DNA of 64,000 nt, from NCBI RefSeq assembly GCF_900086585.1, contig NZ_FLKM01000008.1, forward strand, positions 434,001 to 498,000. Direction: 5' to 3'. The position numbers and the translations under genes are program-made. Positions 7,830-16,698 of this stretch are shown here, one piece after another. How positions within the stretch are numbered: the first letter of the stretch is position 1; the number at the start of each line of letters is the position of its first letter. Below the pieces are notes generated by a model. The model was given only the letters and a program-made list of their open reading frames with translations, was not told the DNA's origin and did no database searches. This DNA is from Emergencia timonensis (lineage in GTDB: Bacteria > Bacillota > Clostridia > Peptostreptococcales > Anaerovoracaceae).

Positions 7830-8375
7830 ATGGAAATCGGAAAGAAAGAATTGACGAGACGCACCATCATGCGTGCAGCCAGGGGGGTTTATGAGGAGAA
7901 AGGGGTTGAAAACACGAATTTTCGCGATGTTGCCGAGGCAGCTGGCGTTTCCCGCAGTACGGTGTTCAACTATTTTGCAGGCAGCAATGAACTTTTAACG
8001 GCGCTCTGCAGACGGGAAATTGACGAGCTGGAGAGAGCGTATTGTGAGAGTGGCCACCGCGGAAAAGAGGGCATCGTCATCATATTTGACAAATTTATTG
8101 AAGACACTGCCCGTTACCCTCAGCTTGTGACCCAGCTCATCTACAATACAATTACAAGTGATAACGAAAATAATCCACTGAAGTCCATTGAAGGACTCAT
8201 TGCCAGGAATCTGGATTATGATCCTTCTGGAGAGACGACGATGCTTCTCATGGGAGCGTATTATGGATTAATTAATCATTATCACCTATACGGCAAGCCT
8301 TTTATTGGAAAACAGATGAAGATGGAAATGCGAAGGATGATAGACAGGATAATAGGGGAACCACAATACGACTAA
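7830..8375 (+). CDS. TetR family transcriptional regulator
   Basis: A 181-residue regulator with the N-terminal HTH (TRRTIMRAARGVYEEKG, then VAEAAGVSRSTVFNYFAGS at about residues 33-51) and a helical ligand domain. The start at 7830 is chosen over an upstream TTG because the HTH then begins about ten residues in, as usual, and an AGGAAAG lies just before it. Its operator-like palindromes are at 7775-7806. It is 190 bp upstream of the kinase/aminotransferase/RuBisCO-like genes and is the natural candidate to control them. Confidence 0.85.
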   Translation: MEIGKKELTRRTIMRAARGVYEEKGVENTNFRDVAEAAGVSRSTVFNYFAGSNELLTALCRREIDELERAYCESGHRGKEGIVIIFDKFIEDTARYPQLVTQLIYNTITSDNENNPLKSIEGLIARNLDYDPSGETTMLLMGAYYGLINHYHLYGKPFIGKQMKMEMRRMIDRIIGEPQYD

Positions 8376-8399
8376 ATTCACCCAATCCAGCGGCATGAA

Positions 8400-8556
8400 T
8401 GCTTGCTCTTTTGGGAATTGTCCGTCAAGTGCCACGGAGCATAGCTCCTGCACTTTTGGCTGGGGACCTATCAGCGAGTAGACATCGCTAAATCTGGTTA
8501 GGTCTCCCAAAGCATAAGGTCTGCCTAGCTAAAAAAGTTTTAGGGCAGAGCTGTTA
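8400..8556 (+). promoter_or_regulatory. Strongly folded 5' leader of the kinase/RuBisCO-like operon
   Basis: Three consecutive nested helices can be drawn: AAGTGC/GCACTT enclosing GGAGC/GCTCC (about 8427-8456); GACCTA/TAGGTC enclosing AGCGA/TCGCT (about 8466-8505); and a long hairpin TCTGCC...GGCAGA with inner CTAAAA/TTTTAG (about 8520-8550). The last ends just before the ribosome site of the kinase gene. I do not recognise it as a known riboswitch. It could be a riboswitch, an attenuator or a protein-binding leader. Confidence 0.45.
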
Positions 8557-8568
8557 GGAGGAATGAAA

Positions 8569-10107
8569 ATGGCAGTGAAAGTAATTACTTACGACGTTGG
8601 AACTACTGGCATGAAAGCCTGCATGTTCAATATTTCTGCCGAAGACAGCGTGCAGTATATTGCAGGCGAAACCGAAAGTTATGAACTCCATGTGTTAAAA
8701 AACGGCGGTGTTGAGCAGGAACCGGATGACTGGTGGCAGTCTATGGCTGCGGCTACGAAAATACTTCTGAAAAAAACCGGTGTCGCAAAAGAGGATATCA
8801 AAGGGATTTCCTTTTGCTCCCAGTTCCAAACTGTGGTCATGGTGGATGAAAACGGCACGCCGCTGCACAGAGGCATGAGCTGCATGGACAGCCGAGCCGA
8901 CAAACAGTTAAAGGCCTGCATGAACACAGGAATTAAAGTTGAGGGTTTGAACATCTTCAAGGTGCTCAAGTATATGAAAATTACCGGCGCGGTTTCTGCC
9001 AGCGCCAAGGATCCCGCCTGGAAATACCTCTGGCTCAAAGAAAATGAACCGGAGACTTTTGAAAAGACATACAAATGGCTGGATGCGAAGGAGTATCTGA
9101 CCTGCAGAGCGACAGGAAAGATGATTGCCAGCAAAGATGATGCGGCAGGAACCTTCCTATACGATGTTCATAACAATTGTTGGAGTCCAACATTATGTAA
9201 AATGCTGGGAATCAATATGGACCACCTGCCAGAAATCTGTGATTCCACAGACGAGGTAGGAAAACTTCTGCCAAAAGCGGCGGAAGAACTGGGGTTAGCT
9301 CCAGGAATTCCGGTTATTTCCGGCGGCAGCGACGTCAGCCTTTGTTCCGTCGGCGCTGGATGTGTAAATGTCGGAGATGTCTTGATTTACTCCGGAACCA
9401 GCGGCTGGGTAGCAACGACAGTTGACAGACTGCATCTGGATCTGGGCAACCTGATTGGCGCATTGGTAGGAGCAGACCCGACTACATATAATTACATTGC
9501 TGAAGTTGAAACTTCCGGGAAGTGTATCGAGTGGGTGAAGGACCGCATGGATCAGCTGCACATGTCCTACGAGGAGATGATTGAGTACATCAAGGAGTCT
9601 CCGGCGGGCAGCAACGGCGTAATTTTCTCGCCGTGGATGCACGGCAATCGCTGTCCATTTGACGATGCCAATTCCAGAGGAGTATTCTTCAATTTGGATA
9701 TCACTACCAAGGGCAGTGATTTGATGAAGGCTGTCATAGAGGGTGTGTGCATGCATATGCTCTGGCTTTTGGAAGCCACAGAAACAAAGTTCAAAACCAA
9801 CCCTGTTATTCGGTTTTCTGGTGGCAGCGCCATAGCGCCGTTTATCTGTCAGATCATGGCGGACGTTCTCGGCCGTGACGTAGAAACGATTGAAAATCCA
9901 AGACAAGTGGGAGCTATGGGAGCCGCTGCCCTGATGGCTGTCAGCTTCGGCATGCTGGATGATATCAAAGATATCAAGAAAATCATCAAAGTCAGTTCTA
10001 CATATAAGCCGAATCCCGAAAACCACGCAGTATACCAAAAACTGCTGCCAGTGTTTAAGGATTTATATAAAGATAACAAAAAGAGTTTTGCCGCTTTAAA
10101 CGGCTAA
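8569..10107 (+). CDS. FGGY family carbohydrate kinase
   Basis: A 512-residue kinase. The N terminus ITYDVGTTGMKACMF is the first phosphate-binding element, GLSFCSQ-like and SCMDSRADKQ segments follow, and the C-terminal ATPase part has ISGGSDVSLCSVGAG (about 248-262) and RFSGGSAIAPFICQIMADVLG (about 416-436). FGGY kinases phosphorylate ketoses, polyols or related sugars in the cytosol. The start at 8569 has GGAGG 7 nt upstream; an ATG two codons earlier is only 1 nt from that site. First gene of a unit with aminotransferase and RuBisCO-like protein, so it probably makes the sugar phosphate acted on by the latter. Substrate unknown. Confidence 0.85.
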   Translation: MAVKVITYDVGTTGMKACMFNISAEDSVQYIAGETESYELHVLKNGGVEQEPDDWWQSMAAATKILLKKTGVAKEDIKGISFCSQFQTVVMVDENGTPLHRGMSCMDSRADKQLKACMNTGIKVEGLNIFKVLKYMKITGAVSASAKDPAWKYLWLKENEPETFEKTYKWLDAKEYLTCRATGKMIASKDDAAGTFLYDVHNNCWSPTLCKMLGINMDHLPEICDSTDEVGKLLPKAAEELGLAPGIPVISGGSDVSLCSVGAGCVNVGDVLIYSGTSGWVATTVDRLHLDLGNLIGALVGADPTTYNYIAEVETSGKCIEWVKDRMDQLHMSYEEMIEYIKESPAGSNGVIFSPWMHGNRCPFDDANSRGVFFNLDITTKGSDLMKAVIEGVCMHMLWLLEATETKFKTNPVIRFSGGSAIAPFICQIMADVLGRDVETIENPRQVGAMGAAALMAVSFGMLDDIKDIKKIIKVSSTYKPNPENHAVYQKLLPVFKDLYKDNKKSFAALNG

Positions 10108-10123
10108 AAATGGAGGTAAGAAA

Positions 10124-11566
10124 ATGGAAGCAAAATACGGTGTATCTCGTTGGCCGGACGAAAAAGAGATTTTTAAGAAGATGGAGAGACTGGTCAATGA
10201 ACCGCTTCATCACATCAAGCCAGAGGCAATGGCCAGATACATGAAGCATTTTGATGAGAAATGCAAAGGCTCCAAGGCGATGATCGAAGAAGCAAAAAAG
10301 GTCATACCAGGAGGCGTTCAGCATAACCTGGCGTTTAACTATCCGTTCCCTCTCGTCGTAGAAAAAGCGGAGGGCGCATATCTTTACGATATCGACGGCA
10401 ACCGCTACATAGATTATTTACAGGCAGGAGGTCCGACTCTCTTGGGCAGCAATTATGAGCCTGTAAACCAGAAGGTATGGGAGGTTGTAAAAGAATCCGG
10501 TCCTGTTACCGGCCTGTTCCATCCATACGAGATGAAACTGGCAGAGAAAATACACGAATGTATGCCATGGGTAGAGATGTACAGATGCCTTGCCAGCGGT
10601 ACAGAAGCCGACATGGTGGCCATCAGAATTGCCCGTACCTACACAGGCAAACAGAACATTGTAAAAGTTGGCGGCGCATATCACGGCTGGAGTGATCAGT
10701 TGGTATATTCTCTGCACATTCCATATACACAGACCTTCGAGGCGCACGGTATTCCGAAAGAAGCGACCCAGAACACCAAGGAATTCTTCCCTGGCGATGT
10801 GGATGGACTGCGCAAGGTTTTGGAAGAAAACGAAAAGAACGGCGGAACGGCAGCAGTCATCATTGAACCGTTTGGACCAGAGAGCGGCACACGTCCAATC
10901 GCTATGGATTTCGCAGCGAAAGCTAGAGAACTCTGTGACGAATTTGGCGCACTGCTGATCTTTGACGAAGTTGTAACTGCCTTCCGTGTAGGACCTGGCG
11001 GTGCACAAGGCTTCTTCAATGTAAGACCTGACCTGACTGTTTTCGGCAAGATCGTTGCAGGCGGTTATCCGATGGCTGGCGGTGTCGGCGGCAGTGAAGA
11101 AATCATGTCTTGCGTTGCAGCAGGCGTCAAAGCCGGCAAAAAGAAGGCATATGTAGGCGGCACATTGACAGCAAATCCACTGAGCTGTGCAGCAGGCTAC
11201 TTTGCTATCGATGAGATCATCAGGCAGGATGCAGCGAGAAAAGCCGGAGAAAACGGCGACAAACTCTGCGACGGCATTCAGGCACTGATTGACAAGTACG
11301 ACCTGCCGTTTGTAACTTGGAATACAGGTTCCATCGTGCACTTTGAGGTTTCCGGCGTCATGTACTTAAGCGTAACAGACCCTGACATTTTCAAGAAGAT
11401 TCCGGAACGCCAGCACTATATCGAAGAGTTTGGCGCAGCGCTGACAGCAAACGGCGTCATCACCCTGGCAGGCAGCAGAATTTACACCAGCATGGCGGAT
11501 AACGACGACACCATCGCTGAAACACTGGCTGCATTTGAAGAAGTATTCTCTAACGTTGAAAAATAA
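10124..11566 (+). CDS. Class III PLP-dependent aminotransferase (glutamate-1-semialdehyde aminomutase-like)
   Basis: A 480-residue fold type I enzyme. It shows GGAYHGWSD (about residue 185), EPFGPESGTRP (about 248), LLIFDEVVTAFRVGPGGAQ (about 283) and FGKIVAGGYPMAGG with the PLP lysine at K309. These match the glutamate-1-semialdehyde aminomutase/omega-transaminase group. The N terminus is about 60 residues longer than HemL and no haem genes are near, so a catabolic role is more likely. GGAGG lies 7 nt before ATG, 16 bp after the kinase. Together with kinase, RuBisCO-like protein and phosphatase it suggests a substrate that carries or gains an amino group. Confidence 0.85.
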   Translation: MEAKYGVSRWPDEKEIFKKMERLVNEPLHHIKPEAMARYMKHFDEKCKGSKAMIEEAKKVIPGGVQHNLAFNYPFPLVVEKAEGAYLYDIDGNRYIDYLQAGGPTLLGSNYEPVNQKVWEVVKESGPVTGLFHPYEMKLAEKIHECMPWVEMYRCLASGTEADMVAIRIARTYTGKQNIVKVGGAYHGWSDQLVYSLHIPYTQTFEAHGIPKEATQNTKEFFPGDVDGLRKVLEENEKNGGTAAVIIEPFGPESGTRPIAMDFAAKARELCDEFGALLIFDEVVTAFRVGPGGAQGFFNVRPDLTVFGKIVAGGYPMAGGVGGSEEIMSCVAAGVKAGKKKAYVGGTLTANPLSCAAGYFAIDEIIRQDAARKAGENGDKLCDGIQALIDKYDLPFVTWNTGSIVHFEVSGVMYLSVTDPDIFKKIPERQHYIEEFGAALTANGVITLAGSRIYTSMADNDDTIAETLAAFEEVFSNVEK

Positions 11567-11598
11567 AGTGATTTTACCACGAATTTAGGAGGTATATT

Positions 11599-12915
11599 AT
11601 GATTCGTAAATTAGACATGGAAAACCTGACATACGCATTCCCAGAAGTAGCCTTTTCCGAGGATTATGTCATCGCAACTTACCAGGCAAAGGTGCAGACT
11701 TCCAACATCGAGAAGCTGGCTATGGCTATCGCTGCAGAGCAGACAACCGGTACCTGGATCAAAGTAGGCGCTGATTCCCTTGACAAGACGAAACGCTTCG
11801 GCTCCAAGCTGGTAGCCATCTACGAAGTTCCGGATATCGGCTGCGACTACAATTCAGATGAACCGCCAATGTACATCATCCAGGTGGCTTATCCGATGGA
11901 AAACTTCTCAACCAGCATGTCTGCTATTGAGACAATTTTGTTCGGAAATATTTCCGCTTCCGGCATGATCCGCCTCATCGACGTTGCATTCCCGAAGAAG
12001 TTCATCGAGAAGTTCCAGGGACCAAAGTTCGGCGTAGAAGGCATGAGAGAAGTTCTTGGTGTCAAAGAGAGACCGCTGCTCAATGCGATGATCAAACCGA
12101 ACATCGGCTGGACGCCTGACGAAGGTGCAGAACTCTTCTATAACGCCTGCAAGGGCGGCGTAGACGTCATCAAAGACGACGAACTGATGCTGGCTGACAG
12201 TCCATTCTGCCCATTGGAAGAGCGTGTTTCCAAGTTTATGGCGATGGAAAAGAAGGTTTATGAAGAAACTGGTGAACACAGCTTATATGCTGTTAACATC
12301 TCTGACAATACAGATAAGGTAAAAGAAAATGCCTACAGAGCATTGGAAGCAGGCGGAAACTGTCTCATGGTCAACGTTTACACTACTGGACATGACACTC
12401 TGAAGATGCTGGCTGACGACCCTAACATCAACGTACCAATCCTTGCTCACGTAAACTTTGCAGGAACCATGGCAGCTTCTACTTATACAGGTATCGCTGC
12501 GCCGGTAATCGTCGGCAAGCTGACACGTCTGGCAGGCGGAGACTTCCAGATCAACGGTCATCCGTTCGGCAAGTTCCCTGTATCCCACAAGGTATTCTAC
12601 CGCTGCTTCAAGTTCTTTACGCAGCCATGGTGGAACATCAAACCGATGATGTACGCATGCTCCGGCGGAACCACACAGTTGGCTGTCGAGAAGATCATCA
12701 AAGAAATCGGTACGGATATCATGCTGGCTGCAGGCGGCGGTGTACACGGTCATCCAAATGGCAGTGAAGAAGGCGCAAAATCCATGCGCCAGGCAATCGA
12801 TGCCGCAATGAAGGGAATCCCTGTTCTGGAATACGCAAAGGATCATGGAGAACTGGCAAGAATGCTGGCATTCCTCAATCCTGACCTTATGAAGAACTTT
12901 GACTTAATGCAGTAA
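11599..12915 (+). CDS. RuBisCO-like protein (form IV type)
   Basis: A 438-residue RuBisCO large-chain homologue. The metal/carbamate motif is kept (KDDE, K192, D194, E195, equal to K201/D203/E204), as is the first lysine of the KPxxG motif (K166). The second lysine of KPK is Asn (KPNIG), the HR pair near 294/295 is HV, and loop 6 reads GHPFGKF. GGGVHGHPNG covers the phosphate site. These changes argue against CO2 fixation and for an enolase/isomerase role as in MtnW or other form IV proteins. It lies 32 bp after the aminotransferase, and the codon use and strong GGAGG suggest high expression. Confidence 0.85.
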   Translation: MIRKLDMENLTYAFPEVAFSEDYVIATYQAKVQTSNIEKLAMAIAAEQTTGTWIKVGADSLDKTKRFGSKLVAIYEVPDIGCDYNSDEPPMYIIQVAYPMENFSTSMSAIETILFGNISASGMIRLIDVAFPKKFIEKFQGPKFGVEGMREVLGVKERPLLNAMIKPNIGWTPDEGAELFYNACKGGVDVIKDDELMLADSPFCPLEERVSKFMAMEKKVYEETGEHSLYAVNISDNTDKVKENAYRALEAGGNCLMVNVYTTGHDTLKMLADDPNINVPILAHVNFAGTMAASTYTGIAAPVIVGKLTRLAGGDFQINGHPFGKFPVSHKVFYRCFKFFTQPWWNIKPMMYACSGGTTQLAVEKIIKEIGTDIMLAAGGGVHGHPNGSEEGAKSMRQAIDAAMKGIPVLEYAKDHGELARMLAFLNPDLMKNFDLMQ

Positions 12916-12932
12916 TTTCAACGTTAAAAAAG

Positions 12933-12958
12933 TGGGGCTGTTATTACAGCCCCATTTT
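12933..12958 (+). terminator. Terminator-like hairpin after the RuBisCO-like gene
   Basis: TGGGGCTG and CAGCCCCA (12933-12940, 12947-12954) with a 6-nt loop, then TTTTGG. It may reduce read-through into the phosphatase gene, which begins about 35 bp later. Confidence 0.65.
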
Positions 12959-12991
12959 GGTAAGAATAAGACGAAAAGAGAGGTGAAAGCA

Positions 12992-13624
12992 TTGTACAAA
13001 AATATCGTATTCGTCGATTTTGACGGAACCATTACGACAGAAGATACTTTGACAGGCGCGATTCTTCCCTTTGTAGATCATAAGGAATTTCTGGAGTATA
13101 ACGGCAAATTGGAAAAGGGAGAGATGACCTTGAGCGAGGTTGTTCGTTATGCTTATGATGACAGGCCGGCGGAGTGGATCCCCAAGATGTTGGAATATAT
13201 CGATACGGTCAAAATCCGTCCCGGCTTTGAAGAATTTCTCGATAAGATGGCGGAAAAAGAAATCCCCGTCGTGGTCATTTCGGGCGGTTTCCGGCAGTTT
13301 TCATCGCGGAAGCTGGCGCCATATATGGACAAAATTGCAGCCCTTCATACGGTGGAGATGACTGTGGAGGGGGATAAGATCAAATTGGTGTCCCAGCACG
13401 ATGACGGCAACGAACTGCTCAAGAAGACCGACGTCATGAAAAAATACGAGTATGCGCATGCTATCGGCATCGGCGACAGCTATACGGATAAAAATATGGC
13501 CCAGGCAGTGGATACCTGCTTTGCCCGTGACGTGCTGGCAAAATACCTGGACCAGATCGGCAAGGAGTATCGTCCTTATGAGGACTTTTATGATGTGCTG
13601 AAAGGTATTGAAGAAATATTATAA
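12992..13624 (+). CDS. MtnX-like HAD-IB phosphatase
   Basis: A 210-residue HAD phosphatase: motif I VDFDGTIT near residue 10, motif II VISGG near residue 88, and motif III/IV GIGDSYTDKNMA near residue 158. It resembles MtnX, which removes phosphate from the product of the RuBisCO-like enolase MtnW in methionine salvage. The start is placed at TTG 12992, preceded by GAGAGGTGAAAGCA; a longer version would begin inside the terminator hairpin. Its position after a RuBisCO-like gene supports a linked reaction, but no other methionine salvage gene is present. Confidence 0.75.
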   Translation: MYKNIVFVDFDGTITTEDTLTGAILPFVDHKEFLEYNGKLEKGEMTLSEVVRYAYDDRPAEWIPKMLEYIDTVKIRPGFEEFLDKMAEKEIPVVVISGGFRQFSSRKLAPYMDKIAALHTVEMTVEGDKIKLVSQHDDGNELLKKTDVMKKYEYAHAIGIGDSYTDKNMAQAVDTCFARDVLAKYLDQIGKEYRPYEDFYDVLKGIEEIL

Positions 13625-13636
13625 AATGCGAGACTG

Positions 13637-14197
13637 CTATGGCCTGATCAGAAGTTCCAGATAGGATTTCCTGGTCAGGTTTTCTTTTGGGACGCCCAGA
13701 TCGCTCAAGAACTGCAGCAGAGTTTCCACGGCTGCTTCCCGCTGGTCCTCTGATTCTGCCAAAGTCTCCAGCTCCAGATAGTCTCCGAGGCCTGCCACGC
13801 TGTCGAGACAGAGGGTGACGTTGGCAGATTTATGCTTCCACTCCTGGCGAGTCTTATCGACAGTAAATACTTCTTTGTAGCCCAGGGCGGCGAGCAAATT
13901 TTTCATGACGGCGAGATCGCCTACAGCAGTTTCGAACTCCATCCTTGTGCTGGACGCCTGATCCAGCTTGGGGCCTTTGTAGGTGATGAAGGTTTCGCAG
14001 GTTCCCGCATCGAGGTCGCGCACGCTGCGAAGGCGCAGCGCCTCGTCAGTTTTCATAAAGTTGCGGTCGTTGCCGTTAAAGTACACGTCGATTTCCTGCA
14101 AGGTGCCTCCTTTGATAAACCCCAGCTTCTCGGCGGCTTTTTTAAATTGTTCTTTTGTGTGCCCCGTCAGGGCAGCTTTGATTTCTACTTCTAACAT
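13637..14197 (-). CDS. CYTH domain protein (class IV adenylate cyclase/thiamine triphosphatase fold)
   Basis: A 186-residue CYTH protein. The signature EVEIKA is at residues 3-8, followed by EIDVYF, ALRLRSV, TYKGP, EFE and a C-terminal SYLELL, in the order expected for the acidic/basic tunnel that binds triphosphates. Members are adenylate cyclases or triphosphatases, and which applies cannot be told. The start at 14197 has AGGAGG 6 nt upstream. It lies 19 bp after the sigma-54 activator gene on the same strand, so the two are probably cotranscribed. Confidence 0.8.
   Translation of the reverse strand: MLEVEIKAALTGHTKEQFKKAAEKLGFIKGGTLQEIDVYFNGNDRNFMKTDEALRLRSVRDLDAGTCETFITYKGPKLDQASSTRMEFETAVGDLAVMKNLLAALGYKEVFTVDKTRQEWKHKSANVTLCLDSVAGLGDYLELETLAESEDQREAAVETLLQFLSDLGVPKENLTRKSYLELLIRP
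13643..13688 (+). terminator. Terminator of the MtnX-like gene, overlapping the CYTH 3' end
   Basis: CCTGATCAG (13643-13651) pairs with CTGGTCAGG (13671-13679) and is followed by TTTTCTTTT. It lies inside the last codons of the convergent CYTH gene. Confidence 0.55.
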
Positions 14198-14216
14198 ACG
14201 ATCCTCCTGATTATTT

Positions 14217-15983
14217 CTATTCACCGTATTTTTCCAACATCCGATAGAACGTGTTCCTTGAAACACCGATCAGCTCTGCCGCTTCTTTTTTGTTCCCGGC
14301 AGTGAGTTCCAAAGCCTCCTTTAACAGGCTGGTATAAGCATTGTCTATTTCGGTCAATTTTTGTTTCACCCGTTCTGCAGGCGTATCTGTAGAGATCGCT
14401 TTCAGCATATAACCTTTTGATGCGATGGACTCTTCAAGCGTTTCTTTGCTGATAATTTTTGATTTCGAAAGAACAGTGGCTCTGGTGATGACATTACGCA
14501 GCTCCCGTACGTTTCCCGGCCAATCGTAGGTCATGAGGACTTTCTTTGCCTGACTGCTCAAAATCTTCGGCGTGTCGAGATAAGGTGCTGCTGCCTGGTT
14601 GAGAAAGCTGTCAGAGAGCAAGGCCAAGTCGTCTTTTCTCTCTCGAAGAGGCGGGATTTCTAAGGTCAGCACCTGCAAACGATAGTAGAGATCCTGGCGA
14701 AACAGACCTTCTTCTACCATTTCTGCCAGATTCCTGTTTGTGGCGGTGATGAGCCTGACGTTGACCGGAATCTGCTTGGAACTTCCGATTCTCGTAACCA
14801 TCCAGGTTTCCAGGACCCGCAGCAGCTTTGACTGAAAATGAAGAGGCAGCTCCCCTACTTCGTCGAGGAACAGCGTGCCGCCGTCAGCCAGTTCAAACTT
14901 ACCGATTTGCCCGTTTTTGGACGCGCCGGTAAAGGCGCCGCCTACGTAGCCGAAGAGTTCGCTTTCGATCAAACCGTCAGAGAAGTTGGCACAGTTTAAC
15001 GCGACGAAGGGACCCTTGTGCCGGGGGCTGTAATTGTGAATGGACTGGGCAAATAATTCTTTGCCGACACCACTTTCGCCGGTAATCAAAAAGTTAAAGG
15101 GACTGTTAGCATATTCCTTGGCAGTGCGGATTTTCTCTTTGATCGCTTTGCTCGTTCCCACGATATCATCGAAGGTATATTCTGCAGCAAACCCCATGAT
15201 TTTCCTGGTACGCTTGATATCCTGCTGGCGGGAATGGGTGAGTTCTACCATCCCCGTCACTTTGCCAGTTTCATCAACCACGGGATACATGTCGTTAGAG
15301 ACCAGTTTGGATTCTTTTTGTCCCTCCGTGGACTCGATGCGAATCTCCCAGTCAATCACCTCTTCTCCATTTTTGAGCACATCCATCATTTTCAGGCTGC
15401 TGCTGTTGTCTTCCATAGAATGAATCTTTGCACCGATGTCTCTGATCACATCATTGATGTTGCGACCCAGAGCGTCTTCTAAATTTGGGATTGATAGATC
15501 TTTACAAAAACTTGTATTTGCATATAGCAGGGTCGCATTTTCGTCATAGATGGAAATGGCATTTTTGACAGAGTTCAGGCAGTGAAGAAGATGACGGCTG
15601 CTTGTTTCGTCCTGCTCGATGATTCCAAGCAGGGTTTGGAAATCCTTTTGAAGATCTGATAGAACGGCGCTTTTTTCTCTAGGGCACACTGCGGCAATGA
15701 TGTAGTCGTCCGATGCCTTGAAAAGGCACAGTTCTTCAAAGTTTTTCAATGTATCCAGATCAAGGGTATGGCCGGATAAATCATCGCCAAGTGATGCAAC
15801 CCTGCAGCTGAGGATCATGCCGTCTTTTCTGCACAGGAGGATCAGATCGATTGGGCAGCCGCTCTGATTGCACAAGAACAAAAAAAGGTTTTTTACAAGG
15901 AGAGATGTACCAGTAATTTGCTGGACCTCACCGGGCAGCGCCATTTTCTTTATCTGTGTAATCAAAGTGTTTGTCGTTTCCAT
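14217..15983 (-). CDS. Sigma-54-dependent transcriptional activator with PAS domain
   Basis: A 588-residue enhancer-binding protein. Residues 1-130 form an unassigned sensory domain, about 135-255 a PAS domain, then an AAA+ module with Walker A GESGVGK (about 302-308), the sigma-54 contact GAFTGA (about 346-351), Walker B GGTLFLDEVGELP and RQDLYYRL, and a C-terminal Fis-type HTH (KEAAELIGVSRNTFYRML). The start at 15983 is preceded by AAGGAG. It should open complexes of RNA polymerase-sigma-54. Two sigma-54 promoters 2.6 and 3.1 kb away flank a 20-bp inverted repeat, making the hydroxyproline-type locus its likely target. In Clostridia the proline reductase activator PrdR has the same architecture. 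Confidence 0.88.
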   Translation of the reverse strand: METTNTLITQIKKMALPGEVQQITGTSLLVKNLFLFLCNQSGCPIDLILLCRKDGMILSCRVASLGDDLSGHTLDLDTLKNFEELCLFKASDDYIIAAVCPREKSAVLSDLQKDFQTLLGIIEQDETSSRHLLHCLNSVKNAISIYDENATLLYANTSFCKDLSIPNLEDALGRNINDVIRDIGAKIHSMEDNSSSLKMMDVLKNGEEVIDWEIRIESTEGQKESKLVSNDMYPVVDETGKVTGMVELTHSRQQDIKRTRKIMGFAAEYTFDDIVGTSKAIKEKIRTAKEYANSPFNFLITGESGVGKELFAQSIHNYSPRHKGPFVALNCANFSDGLIESELFGYVGGAFTGASKNGQIGKFELADGGTLFLDEVGELPLHFQSKLLRVLETWMVTRIGSSKQIPVNVRLITATNRNLAEMVEEGLFRQDLYYRLQVLTLEIPPLRERKDDLALLSDSFLNQAAAPYLDTPKILSSQAKKVLMTYDWPGNVRELRNVITRATVLSKSKIISKETLEESIASKGYMLKAISTDTPAERVKQKLTEIDNAYTSLLKEALELTAGNKKEAAELIGVSRNTFYRMLEKYGE

Positions 15984-16081
15984 AAAAATCTTCTCCTTCT
16001 GCCCTGTGCAAGGCGCGTCGTTTCTACACAAAGGATACCACGGGTATAGAAAAAAAACAAGAACAGAGATTAGTAAAAATA

Positions 16082-16110
16082 TTGATATTATAACGGATAA
16101 CCGTTATAAT
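16082..16110 (+). promoter_or_regulatory. Promoter and 24-bp palindromic operator of the XRE/nucleotidyltransferase pair
   Basis: TTGATA (16082-16087) and TATAAT (16105-16110) are 17 bp apart. The spacer and the -10 are occupied by perfect 10-bp arms ATTATAACGG (16087-16096) and CCGTTATAAT (16101-16110) around ATAA. A repressor bound here would block its own promoter. Confidence 0.75.
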
Positions 16111-16125
16111 AATAAAGAGGTGATA

Positions 16126-16698
16126 ATGATGAAATTATGCGATTTAATACAAGAAAAGAATCTTTCAATATATCGATTGTCGAAGAACAGTGGAATCCCT
16201 TATGCGACACTAAATGATATTGTAAATGACAAAGCCCGCCTAGAAAAATGCAAGGCGGAAACTGTTTATCGATTGGCAAAAGAACTAGATACTTCAATGG
16301 AGGATTTACTTGCGCCATATATTTCAAAGCGATGTGACTTTGACCTATTCAAAAGCAATGTTTGCCATAGTCTGAAAGACCTTGGCGACATAGATTTTAT
16401 TGTAGAAACCTTGGAAAAAGACGAAATTAGGGAGTATTACAACAGACAGTGGTATCGTGAAGCCTTTTACCTTCTTGCAATGCTCGATTATATTAGTCGA
16501 ATTAATAATGTTCCGGCCTGTGAAGAATATGAGGATATTCGCTGCAAAAAACTACAGTCAATCATTTACCCCAAAAGTATTCTTGCATTGTCAGCAGTAT
16601 CAAAAGACGAGAGTGTAAAGGAACTCGCCAAAAAAGAGTCCATACCTGAATTTATGCGATTCAATATTGTTGAAAACGAGGTGCGTAATGTCGTCTGA
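16126..16698 (+). CDS. XRE-type helix-turn-helix regulator (candidate antitoxin)
   Basis: A 190-residue protein. The N terminus (LIQEKNLSIYRLSKNSGIPYATLNDIVND at about residues 6-34, then TVYRLAKELDTSMEDLL) is a Cro/CI-type HTH; the remainder is an all-helical domain I do not recognise. Two adjacent ATGs (16126, 16129) follow GAGGTGA, and either may be used. Its stop overlaps the start of the nucleotidyltransferase-like gene by 11 bp, so the two are coupled. A perfect palindrome over its promoter suggests autorepression. The arrangement is that of a toxin-antitoxin pair; antitoxin function is inferred. Confidence 0.7.
   Translation: MMKLCDLIQEKNLSIYRLSKNSGIPYATLNDIVNDKARLEKCKAETVYRLAKELDTSMEDLLAPYISKRCDFDLFKSNVCHSLKDLGDIDFIVETLEKDEIREYYNRQWYREAFYLLAMLDYISRINNVPACEEYEDIRCKKLQSIIYPKSILALSAVSKDESVKELAKKESIPEFMRFNIVENEVRNVV

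Noticed and set aside
10418..11341. 307-codon minus-strand frame opposite the aminotransferase gene
   Set aside because: The plus strand encodes a complete PLP enzyme with its conserved motifs; the opposite frame has none.
11599..12915. A true CO2-fixing RuBisCO
   Set aside because: The second lysine of KPK and the HR pair are substituted, and no phosphoribulokinase or form III pathway gene is near.
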